64,000 nt of DNA from Ignelater luminosus (lineage: Eukaryota; Arthropoda; Insecta; Coleoptera; Elateridae), in contig VTPC01090572.1 of the NCBI GenBank assembly GCA_011009095.1, forward strand, positions 255,935-319,934. Reading direction: 5' to 3'. This document shows, one piece after another, positions 54,888 through 64,000 of the stretch (positions within the stretch are counted from its first letter, which is position 1; the number at the start of each line of letters is the position of its first letter). The position numbers were made by a program, and so were the translations under genes. Under the pieces are notes generated by a model, which saw only the letters and a list, made by a program, of their open reading frames with translations, had not been told where the DNA came from and searched no databases.

Positions 54888-57800
54888 TTACGTAGCACCG
54901 ACAGCTGGTCCACTAAAAGCACCCAAGACATCCCTATGCAATCCTTCATCTTCTGCTTGAAGCATGGCCGCTTCTCTAGCTATGCGTTCAAGTTCATTAC
55001 GTATAACTTCTTCTTCTGCTTTTATAACCATATCCATTATGACTTTATGTGCTTCATCTTGAAGTAGCACATTCTGAAAGCAAAATAAGATTTGAAAAAT
55101 CACAATTTCCATTAAACTATTGATGGCTCTTACTATCTTCTCTTTTTCTAATCTGTCTCTTTCATTCATAAGCTCCTGTATTTCTTGCTTCTTAAAGACA
55201 TCCACCTCTTGGTTATAACGATATTTAAATAACCAATGTCCTAAATAATGTATGGGATCTTTTGGTTGCTTGGCTGTTATTTCAGCTAATGCTAGAGTAA
55301 GGGGTTTGCCCAATGCTGTTTTTAAATAATGAATATCTTCAGATGACATTCGAGTTTCTGTTGAAACTAAAATAATAAACAGTAATGTTTGATCTTTTTT
55401 CTTTTGCAACAAAAGCATCGTAATCTTACTTGTACTGGAAGCTTGAGTCAGAGACGCTTCAGAACCAGTTTTTCCCAAATCACGGTGCCCTTGTAAAATA
55501 CTATTCCATGAAGAGGGTTCTATACCTTCCAGTAAACCCAGGCAGGACGCTTCTGAGCGTGTTAATAGACGTCCCGATGCAGTTAGGAAATTGCCTGATG
55601 GTGTTACACGAAGACCACGGGATTCCAGTATTGCTGAAATAATAAAAGAAAATATTACTGCGATGAAAGGTAAGCAGGTATTGTTTAAATAGTTTTAGTC
55701 GCACAATTTTTTATTTTTTGTTTCTTGATTACTCACCTTTTTCCTTTTTAATTTCTTTATATTTTCTTTTGATCCATACTTGATTTTGCCCTCATTTTAG
55801 AATTTTTTAATGTGGTGTTGTTTTACGAAAGTCAGAAAATGCAGTAGTAGTTTTTTATGATTTAAATGTTCCAATGCTGCTGCCTCCTGAGAGACATGCA
55901 GAGAAACTTTTTTAGATTAGTTAACTGATTGCATGTTGGACTGAACTGAATTTATTTTAAATTCTTTAGGTACACATAAGAAATCAAACCTATTCAAAGA
56001 AAGTTACCAATGCTGCTTACTTTTGACCTAACCAATTGTAAACAAGTCTCTTTAACTCAATAGTATCTGATATCAATCAAAGTATATTAATACTCTACAA
56101 GAAGACCTGGGAGATTGCATTTAGAGCAACTGTGATTCACTATATCAATTTAATGTTTTCAAAAAGATACAGATTCTGCTATATTTAAATGTTGGAATCT
56201 TCTACCTATCTTACTTAGAAAATAGTACCTGAAAGTCTCTCTTCAGAATCCAAATCTCTCCATCCTTGCTCTTGTAACTGCTTGAGATTTTCAACATCTT
56301 TATCATACATCCGTCTCAGTTCAGCTATCCTTCTATCAATTTCTTCTATTTCTGACTGTGTGGCTCCTAGTTTTTGTGCTTCCAATTCTGTCAACATCAT
56401 ATCATGTTGCATCTTCAGTGCTTCCATGGTAGTATCCATATGTTCTGATTTCAAAGCAGATTCTTTCCTCAATTCCTAAAATAATACTTTTTTTATACAC
56501 ACAAATCTACAGAGACTCCATTGAAATCGTACAGTTCTCTGCCCTTCTAAGCTCATCATTGCAGCTTCGTGCATGTTTGTACGATCAGCAATCTTTAAAT
56601 CAAGTTCAGCCAAAGCTAAAGCCATCTGACTTTTAGTCAAGTCTGTTCTTTTAAGTAATTCTTCCTTTTGTTTGTGAAGTGCTTCCATATCAGAACGGTA
56701 GTCATGTTGTGCCTCGAATATTTTATAAGTGAGAACATTGATGAGCAAATCGAGTTTTTCAAGGGACAAAAGCCTTTGCCTTAGTGCTTTTTTCTTCTGT
56801 TCCAGCTCGGCCAGGATTTGATCATGTTGGGCTTGCACCTTACTGATTTCCCTGGAAAATTAAATTGCTATAAAATCAGACAATGAGAAAAATGAGTATA
56901 TATTACTTCATTTGGAAGAAAAGTGTTTGCAGAGAAAAAATATTCAACAAAAATGTTTAAAAAAATTATATTTAGATTTTAGTGTAAAAAAGTAAAAATG
57001 TCAAAATGTATTTTTTGACATTTTTGGCACAATTTTGTTTTTTACAAGCCTCTCATGATGATAATTGAAGAAATATGAATATTTGTTCTCCTAATTGCTT
57101 TGTAACAAAACTGTAAAGAAATTAAAAGTTCTGAAGGGAAAATGAGATGAATTCAGTGTAGGATTTGCTCTGAGACTCCCTTGACCTTTCATTGTTAGGA
57201 TCACCAGCTATTGGAGCTGAGATTTTACCTAAGCTTTTCAATTTTTCTCAGCATCCTTCGTTTTTTCTCCTTGATGTTTTCTATAATAATTCTTTGTAGC
57301 ATTGTTGTGCAGTTTATTTTCATAATTATTGAGTTTTTAAGTCAACTCTTGCTTAAGAGATCCAGTGGACTTGATTTTGGAAATGACCATTTCTATTAAC
57401 ATAAAAATCTTCTCTTCAGAAGTATATTTTACCTCCTGCTTTATCTTCTTAGAATGTATTAAATCTTCTGTGTAGTTTGGAGTGCACAATGTGCTTGTTG
57501 TTACATAGGATTCGGATTCCAACAAAAATGTCAATAATAATGCAAATACACAAATTAAGGAGAAAAAAGGTGTGAAAAGACAAGATATAGAAAGTGAAAA
57601 CAATGCAAAATTGTGCAAATATGAATTTATAAGCTTGTTTGAGTTAAAGAATTAAATTATTAATATGTTGCACCAAGATTTAAAGAGCCTAATCTTAATC
57701 ATAGTGTGTAACTTTCAAGTGAAGACATTCTTAACTAGAGTCCTTTAATATATAATGAAAATGTGTTTTAGGGACTTCTAATCTTAGAAAGTGACATGAA

Positions 57801-58695
57801 GCATGGTCAATTCCACTTAAATTAAGGCATTCTTGCACTTCAATGCATTTGGGAATAAAGCAAAAACTACTTTATTGCAGGTAAACATGTATTGTAATGT
57901 AAATAAGCAGTAAAGTAGACATAAAGTCTTATTTGAATAATGTCATTATTGTAACCTGTAAGTATATATGAAAGTTAAAGTTGCCTACATTTATGCTCCG
58001 TAGTTCATTGATTAGTTAACCTTAACATCTTTATGTTAGGTTAGTGGAATGTCAAAATTTATAAAAGGAATTTTTTAATACTTTTATAATCACTAAAAAT
58101 AGCAGTTATAGTATTATTATTATTAGTAAAATATGGTTTATTTGAAAACCTTAAAGCAGAAATCTGTAATTTGTATAAACAACAGTTTTTAGGTTACTTA
58201 ACCACACTTTTTTGAATTGTAACTTTAACTGTCAAAGTGACAGCTACAGTTTTGAAGGTTAGCTTAATGTCATTTTTAATAAAATAAAAACCATTTTACC
58301 AATTTGAAGATAGTATGTTGTAATTGATTATAAAATAAAGATATAGGTAATGTTTACCTATCCATTTCTGCAAGAGCTCGATCAAGCCTCTCAATAGAAA
58401 GTTTTCTTTCAGTAAATTCTGCATGTTGTTTCCTCAATTCTTTTAGAATGTAATCTTGATGTCCAGTTATATCCAATATTTGCCTATCTATATCTTCAGT
58501 TTCTTTACTATAAGCAGCATTGGGATCAGTTTGTTTACGTAATTTCCTTTTTTTCTCTTCTAATGCATCTATAGCCTCCTGCGTCAACAATCTTATCTCA
58601 CTTATATTTTCTTCAACCTTTTCTATTTCTAACGTAAGTCTTCTAGTATGAGGTCCATCTTCTGATCTTAACATAAACTTGTGTGATTCCAACAT
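54888..58695 (-). CDS. Coiled-coil Dpy-30-motif protein, paralogue A (long)
   Basis: Six exons on the minus strand: 58695-58358, 56851-56533, 56475-56229, 55633-55430, 55366-55134, 55073-54888. They join in frame to 508 aa. An in-frame TAG lies just upstream of the ATG, so the start is secure. Residues 1-112 (exon 1) are charged helix (TRRLTLEIEKVEENISEIRL, RQILDITGHQDYILKELRKQ). Exons 2-3 continue the coiled coil (LDLLINVLTYKIFEAQHDY, EEIDRRIAELRRMYDKDVEN). Exon 4 has LESRGLRVTPSGNFLTASGR and SEASCLGLLEGIEPSSW. The Dpy-30 motif is at about 384-420 (LGKPLTLALAEI, DPIHYLGHWLFKYR), then KAEEEVIRNELERIAREAA. The tail ends GPAVGAT. The Dpy-30 motif is a dimer/docking module; DYDC-type and radial-spoke proteins are the nearest known settings, so a ciliary or sperm function is inferred. 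The second exon of the tail after KEKI uses the ATA-GTAAGA donor. Confidence 0.85.
56852..58357 (-). other. Intron 1 of paralogue A
   Basis: This 1.5-kb intron separates the N-terminal exon that paralogue B lacks. A minus-strand open stretch at 57618-57337 (SYVTTSTLCTPNYTEDLIH) ends near a GTAAAA donor but has no acceptor or phase that fits the gene, so I do not call an exon. Confidence 0.5.
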
Positions 58696-59240
58696 TTTAA
58701 TCTAGTTACTGTTATAATAATTATATTTATGTAAATGGTAAATATATCTTAAAAAGGAAGTCTTAAGAATATATCATATACAATATGAAGAAAAAAAATT
58801 TACAGGTACATCTGACACATTTACTAAATAAATAGTGTAAAGTCATTTTTGAAATGTTTTGCATTTGTTTCAATATCAGAGGTTACTTAATTAACCAAAA
58901 TCCTTTCCTAAGTATACACATCAGATTTTCTCTATACTTATGAGTATCTAAAAGAATTTCAGAAAAGTCCAAACTGCTATGATGCCACATTTCAAATGGC
59001 TTTGGCAAGTGCTAGATGGAACATTAGTTTTTATTTTTTCATAGTATTAGGGACACCTAAAAATTGAATAAAAATGCACAACAGACTATTTACTAATTAC
59101 TACTACTTATTATTGTTATTAGTGTATTTACTAATTCTAACAACATTAAAATCAAACAGAATGGAAAAAAGTTCTGAAAATTAGTACAAAATTCAGCAAC
59201 CTACCATGACACTTCAACAAAATATAGTTTTGTATACTCT

Positions 59241-59610
59241 ATTCACGATGTTTCTGGGTCGTAAGAGGCCATGCTTTCATTTTGTTAGGTTGGAAGTGTT
59301 TTCTTTTTTTTTTGAAAATTGTCATACCTGTGGCTGCATTTGGCGCTGTTGTACGATCAAAAACTTTGCATAAACGTTTAGTACCGATTAGTTTTGTTTT
59401 GTTAAACAGAAATCAAGTTTTCCTTATACTTACAGAGTTACAAAAAAAAAGACAACAGCGTGAGGTTAAACTGTCATAAAATCATAACCTTAAAGCACAT
59501 TGAGCGTCAATAAGATTTTGCAAGCCGAGTTCATAGATAAACAGCCTGATTTACAATACTCAAACTGTCATTCTTCCACAGCCATATATGACCCAGAAAC
59601 ATCATGGACG
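59241..59610. repeat. Short foldback element upstream of paralogue A
   Basis: CACGATGTTTCTGGGTCGTA at 59244 is matched inverted at about 59588-59607 (CATGATGTTTCTGGGTCATA in reverse complement), with GATGTTTCTGGGTC perfect. Flanking GGCCATGC / GGCTGTGG and outer GTATAC / TATATAC also pair weakly. About 370 bp, no recognisable coding sequence; it lies 550 bp upstream of the paralogue A start codon. Confidence 0.5.
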
Positions 59611-59619
59611 CTGTATATA

Positions 59620-62594
59620 AATATAAATATTTAGCCTCGTAAAAGCATATTTAAAACAACCCTCACTTACTTAGACTGGTACAGTAAAGAATTCCTCGTA
59701 GAGTCACTAATAAAAGGAGGTTATTTTTACAGAGAAATATTTTAACCCTCTTTTTGTGAATTCATTTTCTAAGAAAGCTATATCTGCGTAAGTCATAGAT
59801 ATAATAATGTAGTTAATATTCTCATATTTGGAAATATGAAAAGTTGGAAATGGTCGGTATGTACAAACTTTTAGAATTTATTACTCTGAGGGTTCAAATG
59901 CAGCTAATTGTAGAAGTTTAAAAATTGTTTTGTATTATACATCAGATGCATTGTGTTCTCTTAGAACTTTACTTTTTTCTCTATGATTTTTTCACACAGG
60001 TGTAAAGAAGACTCTTAAGTATAAAGCATAAGAATAAAACAAATAGAATAATTTGTGAATTCATTATTTATTTGTAATAAATTAATTCAATAATTATAAC
60101 ATTATTTATAATATATAGATATAAAAATTGTTAAATAATATATGAATATACGAAAATAATTATTAATATTAATGTTTTTGATTTGTAAAATTTATTAGTA
60201 TAGTAAGATAAAGTGGTTTCTTAATCCTTCTTTAGTAGTACGTTATTATTTTAAGCTGCCTTAAAAAAATAGTGATCATTAAAATTTCACAAGATAATTT
60301 CCTTATTAAATATATATTTAAAAATAAAACTAAAGATTTATTATCATATAAGAATACTTATCATATAAGAGCAACTGTTTGTTTTTAGGTTTAAAATGCA
60401 TAAGCGTAAAATGCAATCCTATATTACTATGTTATTTATAATAACAATAATAGAAATAATAGAAAAGTGAACGTGAAATACATATAAAATGCAAATTAAT
60501 TAAGTGCACACTTTAAAATATAAAACGGTTACCATTTTACAGCACCCGTAATACTCGGTTAACTGATTGTCAGTTTAAAACGTCCAAGATAAATCGGTTT
60601 CTCTTACATAATCTTGAGATCTATAATTACAAATTTATTTACAAAATGTACGATTTGATAAATTTTTTATATAAATTCTAACAAAACCGCCACCTTAATT
60701 AATTTGCATATTAGTCTTGATAAGAAAACACCAACGTTATAAAACTAAACATTTAATATTGTGTCTTGCCTTATTGTTAGATTGTTGAGTTAATTATGGC
60801 CATTAATGTTTTATTAAAGTATTGTTACTTTTTTAATTCTAGCTTTTTCTACAGGATATCTGATTGTATTTTGACCATAACATTTAAAGAACACGTGAAT
60901 ATTTAAATGTAAAAAACAAAAAGTAAAATAATGTGTAAAACTTTATAGTAATAGGACACCCTGTAATCTTTACGATTTTTTTCTTAATTTTATATTTTAC
61001 ATTATTTATATTAGTTTATAACATTTTAAGGTAGGTTTCTTATTAAGTTCTTGATTAATAGCATTTATTTTGCCAGTACTAATAAGTTGCAGGAAGAGTG
61101 GGTTAAAAAGAACCACTGGAAAAAAACAAATTGTAAACGTCAAACTGATATTTTTAAGGTTGTTTCATTTATTTTACAATATAAGCTTAAATAATAATGA
61201 ATAGTTTAACAGCTTCTCTGCTGTAATGTAAGTAAAGCAATCTTTGCAGCGCTAGTATTATTTTGTTAATTGTACCCTTCTTGCAGCTCACATTTTCATA
61301 ACATATGTAACTTTTAAATACCTACTACGAATGTATACTTAAATATTTCAATTTAAAAAAAGATTCCAATTTGGCATTATTTGTAAATAGTTAAAAGTTA
61401 TATATATTCACAAGTGAAATAATTTAAAGAAACTAGTTATTAGTGGTCAAAATGTATTAATCAAATATTCTGCACGAATCTGCATAACCAATAAATAACT
61501 ACAAAAAAGTCATATTTATTGCTCTTTAACTAATTCAGGAACCTTTCATTATTAAAAATCATTCCTAACAAGAATATCTTTCATTTTAATTTCAAGTTTC
61601 ATTAAATCGTAATAACGTGAAGTGTCCATTCTACCAAGCATTGTAGGATGTGTGAAAAACACACTTTTGGAGTTTATTGCAAAACTTTGAAAAAGAAATT
61701 TTAGTAAATACAGGTTTATAAATTCCTAAATTTATTATTAGTAAATTAAATCAAGTAGTGATAAATTGATTGATTTGAAGAGCAATTTTTTTCGTTGATA
61801 TAATAATTAGGTTAAAACATATCACAAAGCATTTTCTTTTAATAAAGAATTATAGAGAATTCTTAGTCTATTAAAAATTAAACAAAATACTCAGCAACTT
61901 ATCTCTTTCTAAAGACTGTGAGTTTTGATTTTGCAAAATGGTTAGTTACAACAAAAATGAAAATTCATTTCTTATTCCAAATAGTTTGAAATAACTTTTA
62001 AGATCTATGAGAAACAACAATAATTACAAAGAAACATGACTGATTGAACTATGGCGTATATTATTTTAAAGTAGAATTCCTAAAGAGTATTGACATTTTT
62101 TTATTTCTTTATAAGAGTTAGGATACAAGAAGGTATTTTGATTTTTTTCTAATGTGAAAATACAAGAATTAGCCTTTTACAGCTTTTTTCTTTGTAAATA
62201 ACAACAAATTGGTAGGCAAGCATAAAATTTTTTTTTTGTTAACTTATGCACACATAACAACTCAAGATCCATAAATAATAAGCTGCTTTTGTTTGCATCA
62301 CTACACTCCATGTAAAATCTTTAAGAATATGTTAAATTTAAAATTTTTCAATCTAAAAAAAAGATATGTTTATTAAAACATACTTATCTTGCATAAATGA
62401 AATGATTCTTATCTAGATAGACATGTCTACAGAAATTTGTGCTATTTGAGAATTTTGTTTTATGTTTCTTCTTAGAAACTTGAAGAACACCTGATATTTA
62501 GTCGAAAAACACGTATCGAACCTCACGTATATTCATGCATTATAAATAACTGCGTTCTACAGTTTTAAATTTAGTTTAGTGGTACATTTCGATA
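59620..62594. other. Intergenic, nothing recognised
   Basis: Nearly 3 kb of very AT-rich sequence with no usable ORF. GACACCCTGTAAT at 60955 resembles an ACAGGGTGT element end in inverse orientation, but no partner was found. Nothing else stands out. Confidence 0.55.
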
Positions 62595-63200
62595 ATGGCT
62601 AAACAAAAACAGATTATGAAAGAGCGAAAATCGAAGCTTATGCAGAGGAAGGAAAGACAATTTGAGAAATAGCTTAAAAAATAGGAAGGTCTTCAAAATT
62701 GAAAGAAATCCTGGAAGGAGACCAAAAAAGTTAAGCAAGCAAGAAGAAAAAAAAGTTGTGCCTTTAGCATCAACAGGAAATTATTCCAGTAGAGATATTC
62801 AACAAGAAATTGATACCAAAGTGTGTAAGAAAACCATTTGTAACTATATTCATAACTCAGGTTACATGGAGTTTACGATTTGAGGACTGAGAAAAAATTT
62901 TTCTCAAAAAGACAATCAGTAATGGTGTGGGAATGTTTTGCATACGATGGTGTTGGGTCTATTGCATTTCCAAGTACAAAGATTAATAGCAAGAAATATT
63001 TGGAAATATTAAATGATCATCTTTTACCAAATGCAACATTTTTTGCCGGAAATAACTGGAAATTCCAGCAAGATAATGCGGCTGTTCACACGAGTCGTCT
63101 TGGGAAACAATGGTTCAGTGATAGAAATGTGGATCTTCTAGGATGGCCATCGAAAAGTCCAGATCAAAATTCAAAAAAAAACTTATGGGTGTTATTTTAT
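62595..63200 (+). pseudogene. Tc1-like transposase relic
   Basis: The ATG at 62595 opens MAKQKQ; after a shift the reading YERAKIEAYAEEGKTI and KIGRSS matches the helix-turn-helix start of insect Tc1-like transposases. NPGRRPKKLSKQEEKKV follows (GRPK/R linker), with STGNYSSRDIQQEID. After a stop and a deletion that removes the first catalytic Asp region, VMVWECFAYDGVGSIAF, WKFQQDNAAVHTSR (second Asp) and LLGWPSKSPDQNSKKNLW follow. The last block normally reads SPDLNPIENLW; the catalytic acid is Lys here, so the copy is inactive. The 3' end is lost where the Gypsy sequence begins. Confidence 0.85.
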
Positions 63201-63239
63201 ATTATTTTGGCGATAAGTCGGTCAAATTCACAAAGTCAA

Positions 63240-64000
63240 GTCTACATATATAAAGAAGAAAAATTTGGAAAAGTTTTATGCAAACACATGGCATTAATTG
63301 ATACAACAGTTATTTGATTACAATAATGTTCCAGCCGAAAAAAAGATATCGTTATTTTTAACCTTAATTGAGGAGGAAGCTTACAGCATCTTAAAAGATC
63401 TTTTGGTTCCTGCATTGCCAAGTACAAAAACATATGCAGATCTTAAAAATGTCTTCATTAACCATTACAGTCCAAAAAGATTAGTAATAGTAGGAAGATA
63501 CAAATTCTATCATGCTAGTCAAGATTATAATGAAAATTTAAAAGGTTATGTAGCAAAATTAAAGAAATTAGCTAAAGATTACCAGTTTGGTACATTTTTA
63601 AATAAAGTCCTTCAAGATAAGTTTGTTGGTGGGTTATGTTCTAAAAATATGAAGCGCAAAGTCTTAACAGAAGATGATTTAACTTTCGAACGAGCTGTTA
63701 GCATGGAGGCCAGATAAAAATTATGGGTCTGGATACAGTTACAGTCAATAAACTAGACTTTCATAAAACAAACAAACTTAAATGGAAGTCCAAACAAAGC
63801 AATAGTGAAAATTGAGAGCGCAGTTCATACAATGTTGGTAATGTAAAGTGTAATCAAGCAGGAAGTCAAGGTCAAGCAGTAAGTAAACCACCATGTAAAA
63901 GCTGTTTACATGTCCACGTGAGTAACAATAAATATCCAGCTATTAAATGGAAATGTTTCTCATGCAACCACACTGCAAAATCCACATTATGCAAGAATCG
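63240..64000 (+). pseudogene. Ty3/Gypsy-type gag fragment, runs off the window
   Basis: An open stretch from 63298 to 63717 encodes a retrotransposon Gag core: VPAEKKISLFLTLIEEEAYS, LKDLLVPALPSTKTYADLKN, FINHYSPKRLVIVGRYKFYH, KKLAKDYQF, LQDKFVGGLCSKNMKRKVLT and ERAVSMEAR. It lacks the N-terminal Gag residues and a good start codon. After the stop, a shifted frame carries CKSC-LHVH and KCFSCNHTAKSTLC, a degenerate zinc knuckle. Pol would lie to the right of the window. It abuts the Tc1-like relic at about 63.2 kb, with no visible LTR between, so one insertion truncated the other. Confidence 0.75.

Noticed and set aside
57337..57618. 93-codon minus-strand ORF in intron 1 of the long Dpy-30 gene
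   Set aside because: It has a donor-like end but no acceptor or phase that fits, and paralogue B has no counterpart.
1..64000. tRNA, rRNA, CRISPR arrays, riboswitches
   Set aside because: I looked for T-loop motifs, conserved rRNA segments and regularly spaced direct repeats and saw none; a tRNAscan run would be more sensitive.

Overview
The window looks like AT-rich insect nuclear DNA, possibly from a beetle (the order is inference). Genes are broken by GT-AG introns, coding density is low, and intergenic and intronic space is full of decayed transposons: non-LTR retroelements, Tc1/mariner-type transposases, a solo LTR, a Ty3/Gypsy gag, a Polinton-type DNA polymerase B remnant and several foldback (MITE-like) elements. 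I could not identify the species. No tRNA, rRNA or CRISPR array was seen.

Five protein-coding loci can be read with joined exons. (1) 373-807, minus: the first two coding exons of a peroxisomal half-ABC transporter (ABCD3/PMP70); the rest lies off the left edge. (2) 1682-28182, plus: a complete ttd14 homologue (TRPL translocation defect protein 14; P-loop NTPase plus CYTH-like domain), ten exons, 444 aa, with a 23.6-kb fourth intron holding most of the repeats of the left half. Genes 1 and 2 are divergent and share an 874-bp upstream region. (3) 33635-38043, plus: a 414-aa single-RRM protein of RBM4/lark type with an Arg/Gly/Asp-rich middle and a Gly/Tyr/Ser-rich tail, five exons. (4) and (5) 48209-50504 and 54888-58695, both minus: tandem paralogues of a coiled-coil plus Dpy-30-motif protein (380 and 508 aa) with matching exon structure. 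The shorter copy has lost the 112-residue N-terminal exon. A broken Polinton-type polymerase fragment lies between them. A sixth, weak candidate locus (44488-44535 joined to 47458-47676, plus) has no recognised family.

Repeat layout: inside ttd14 intron 4 are foldbacks at 3.8-4.2, 4.4-5.0, 6.5-6.8, 18.5-19.3 and 22.15-22.55 kb, a two-unit tandem repeat at 8.0-8.3 kb, a reverse-strand LINE fragment at 14.1-15.4 kb, a GC-rich degenerate 9-bp minisatellite at 23.1-23.45 kb and a mariner-like relic at 24.3-25.3 kb. From 29.3 to 32 kb lie an APE/RT LINE and a DDE transposase fragment. From 39.5 to 47.4 kb lie a GC-rich insert ending in (TAA)n, a PIF/Harbinger-like MITE with TAA duplications, a LINE ORF1 relic and a solo LTR with ATAT duplications. 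The right end has a dead Tc1-like transposase running into a Gypsy gag cut by the window edge.

The observations most worth following are the tandem Dpy-30 pair with truncation of one copy, a stop-free 87-nt phase-matched candidate cassette exon deep in ttd14 intron 4, a 26-nt candidate poison exon in the RRM gene, and the GC-rich minisatellite.
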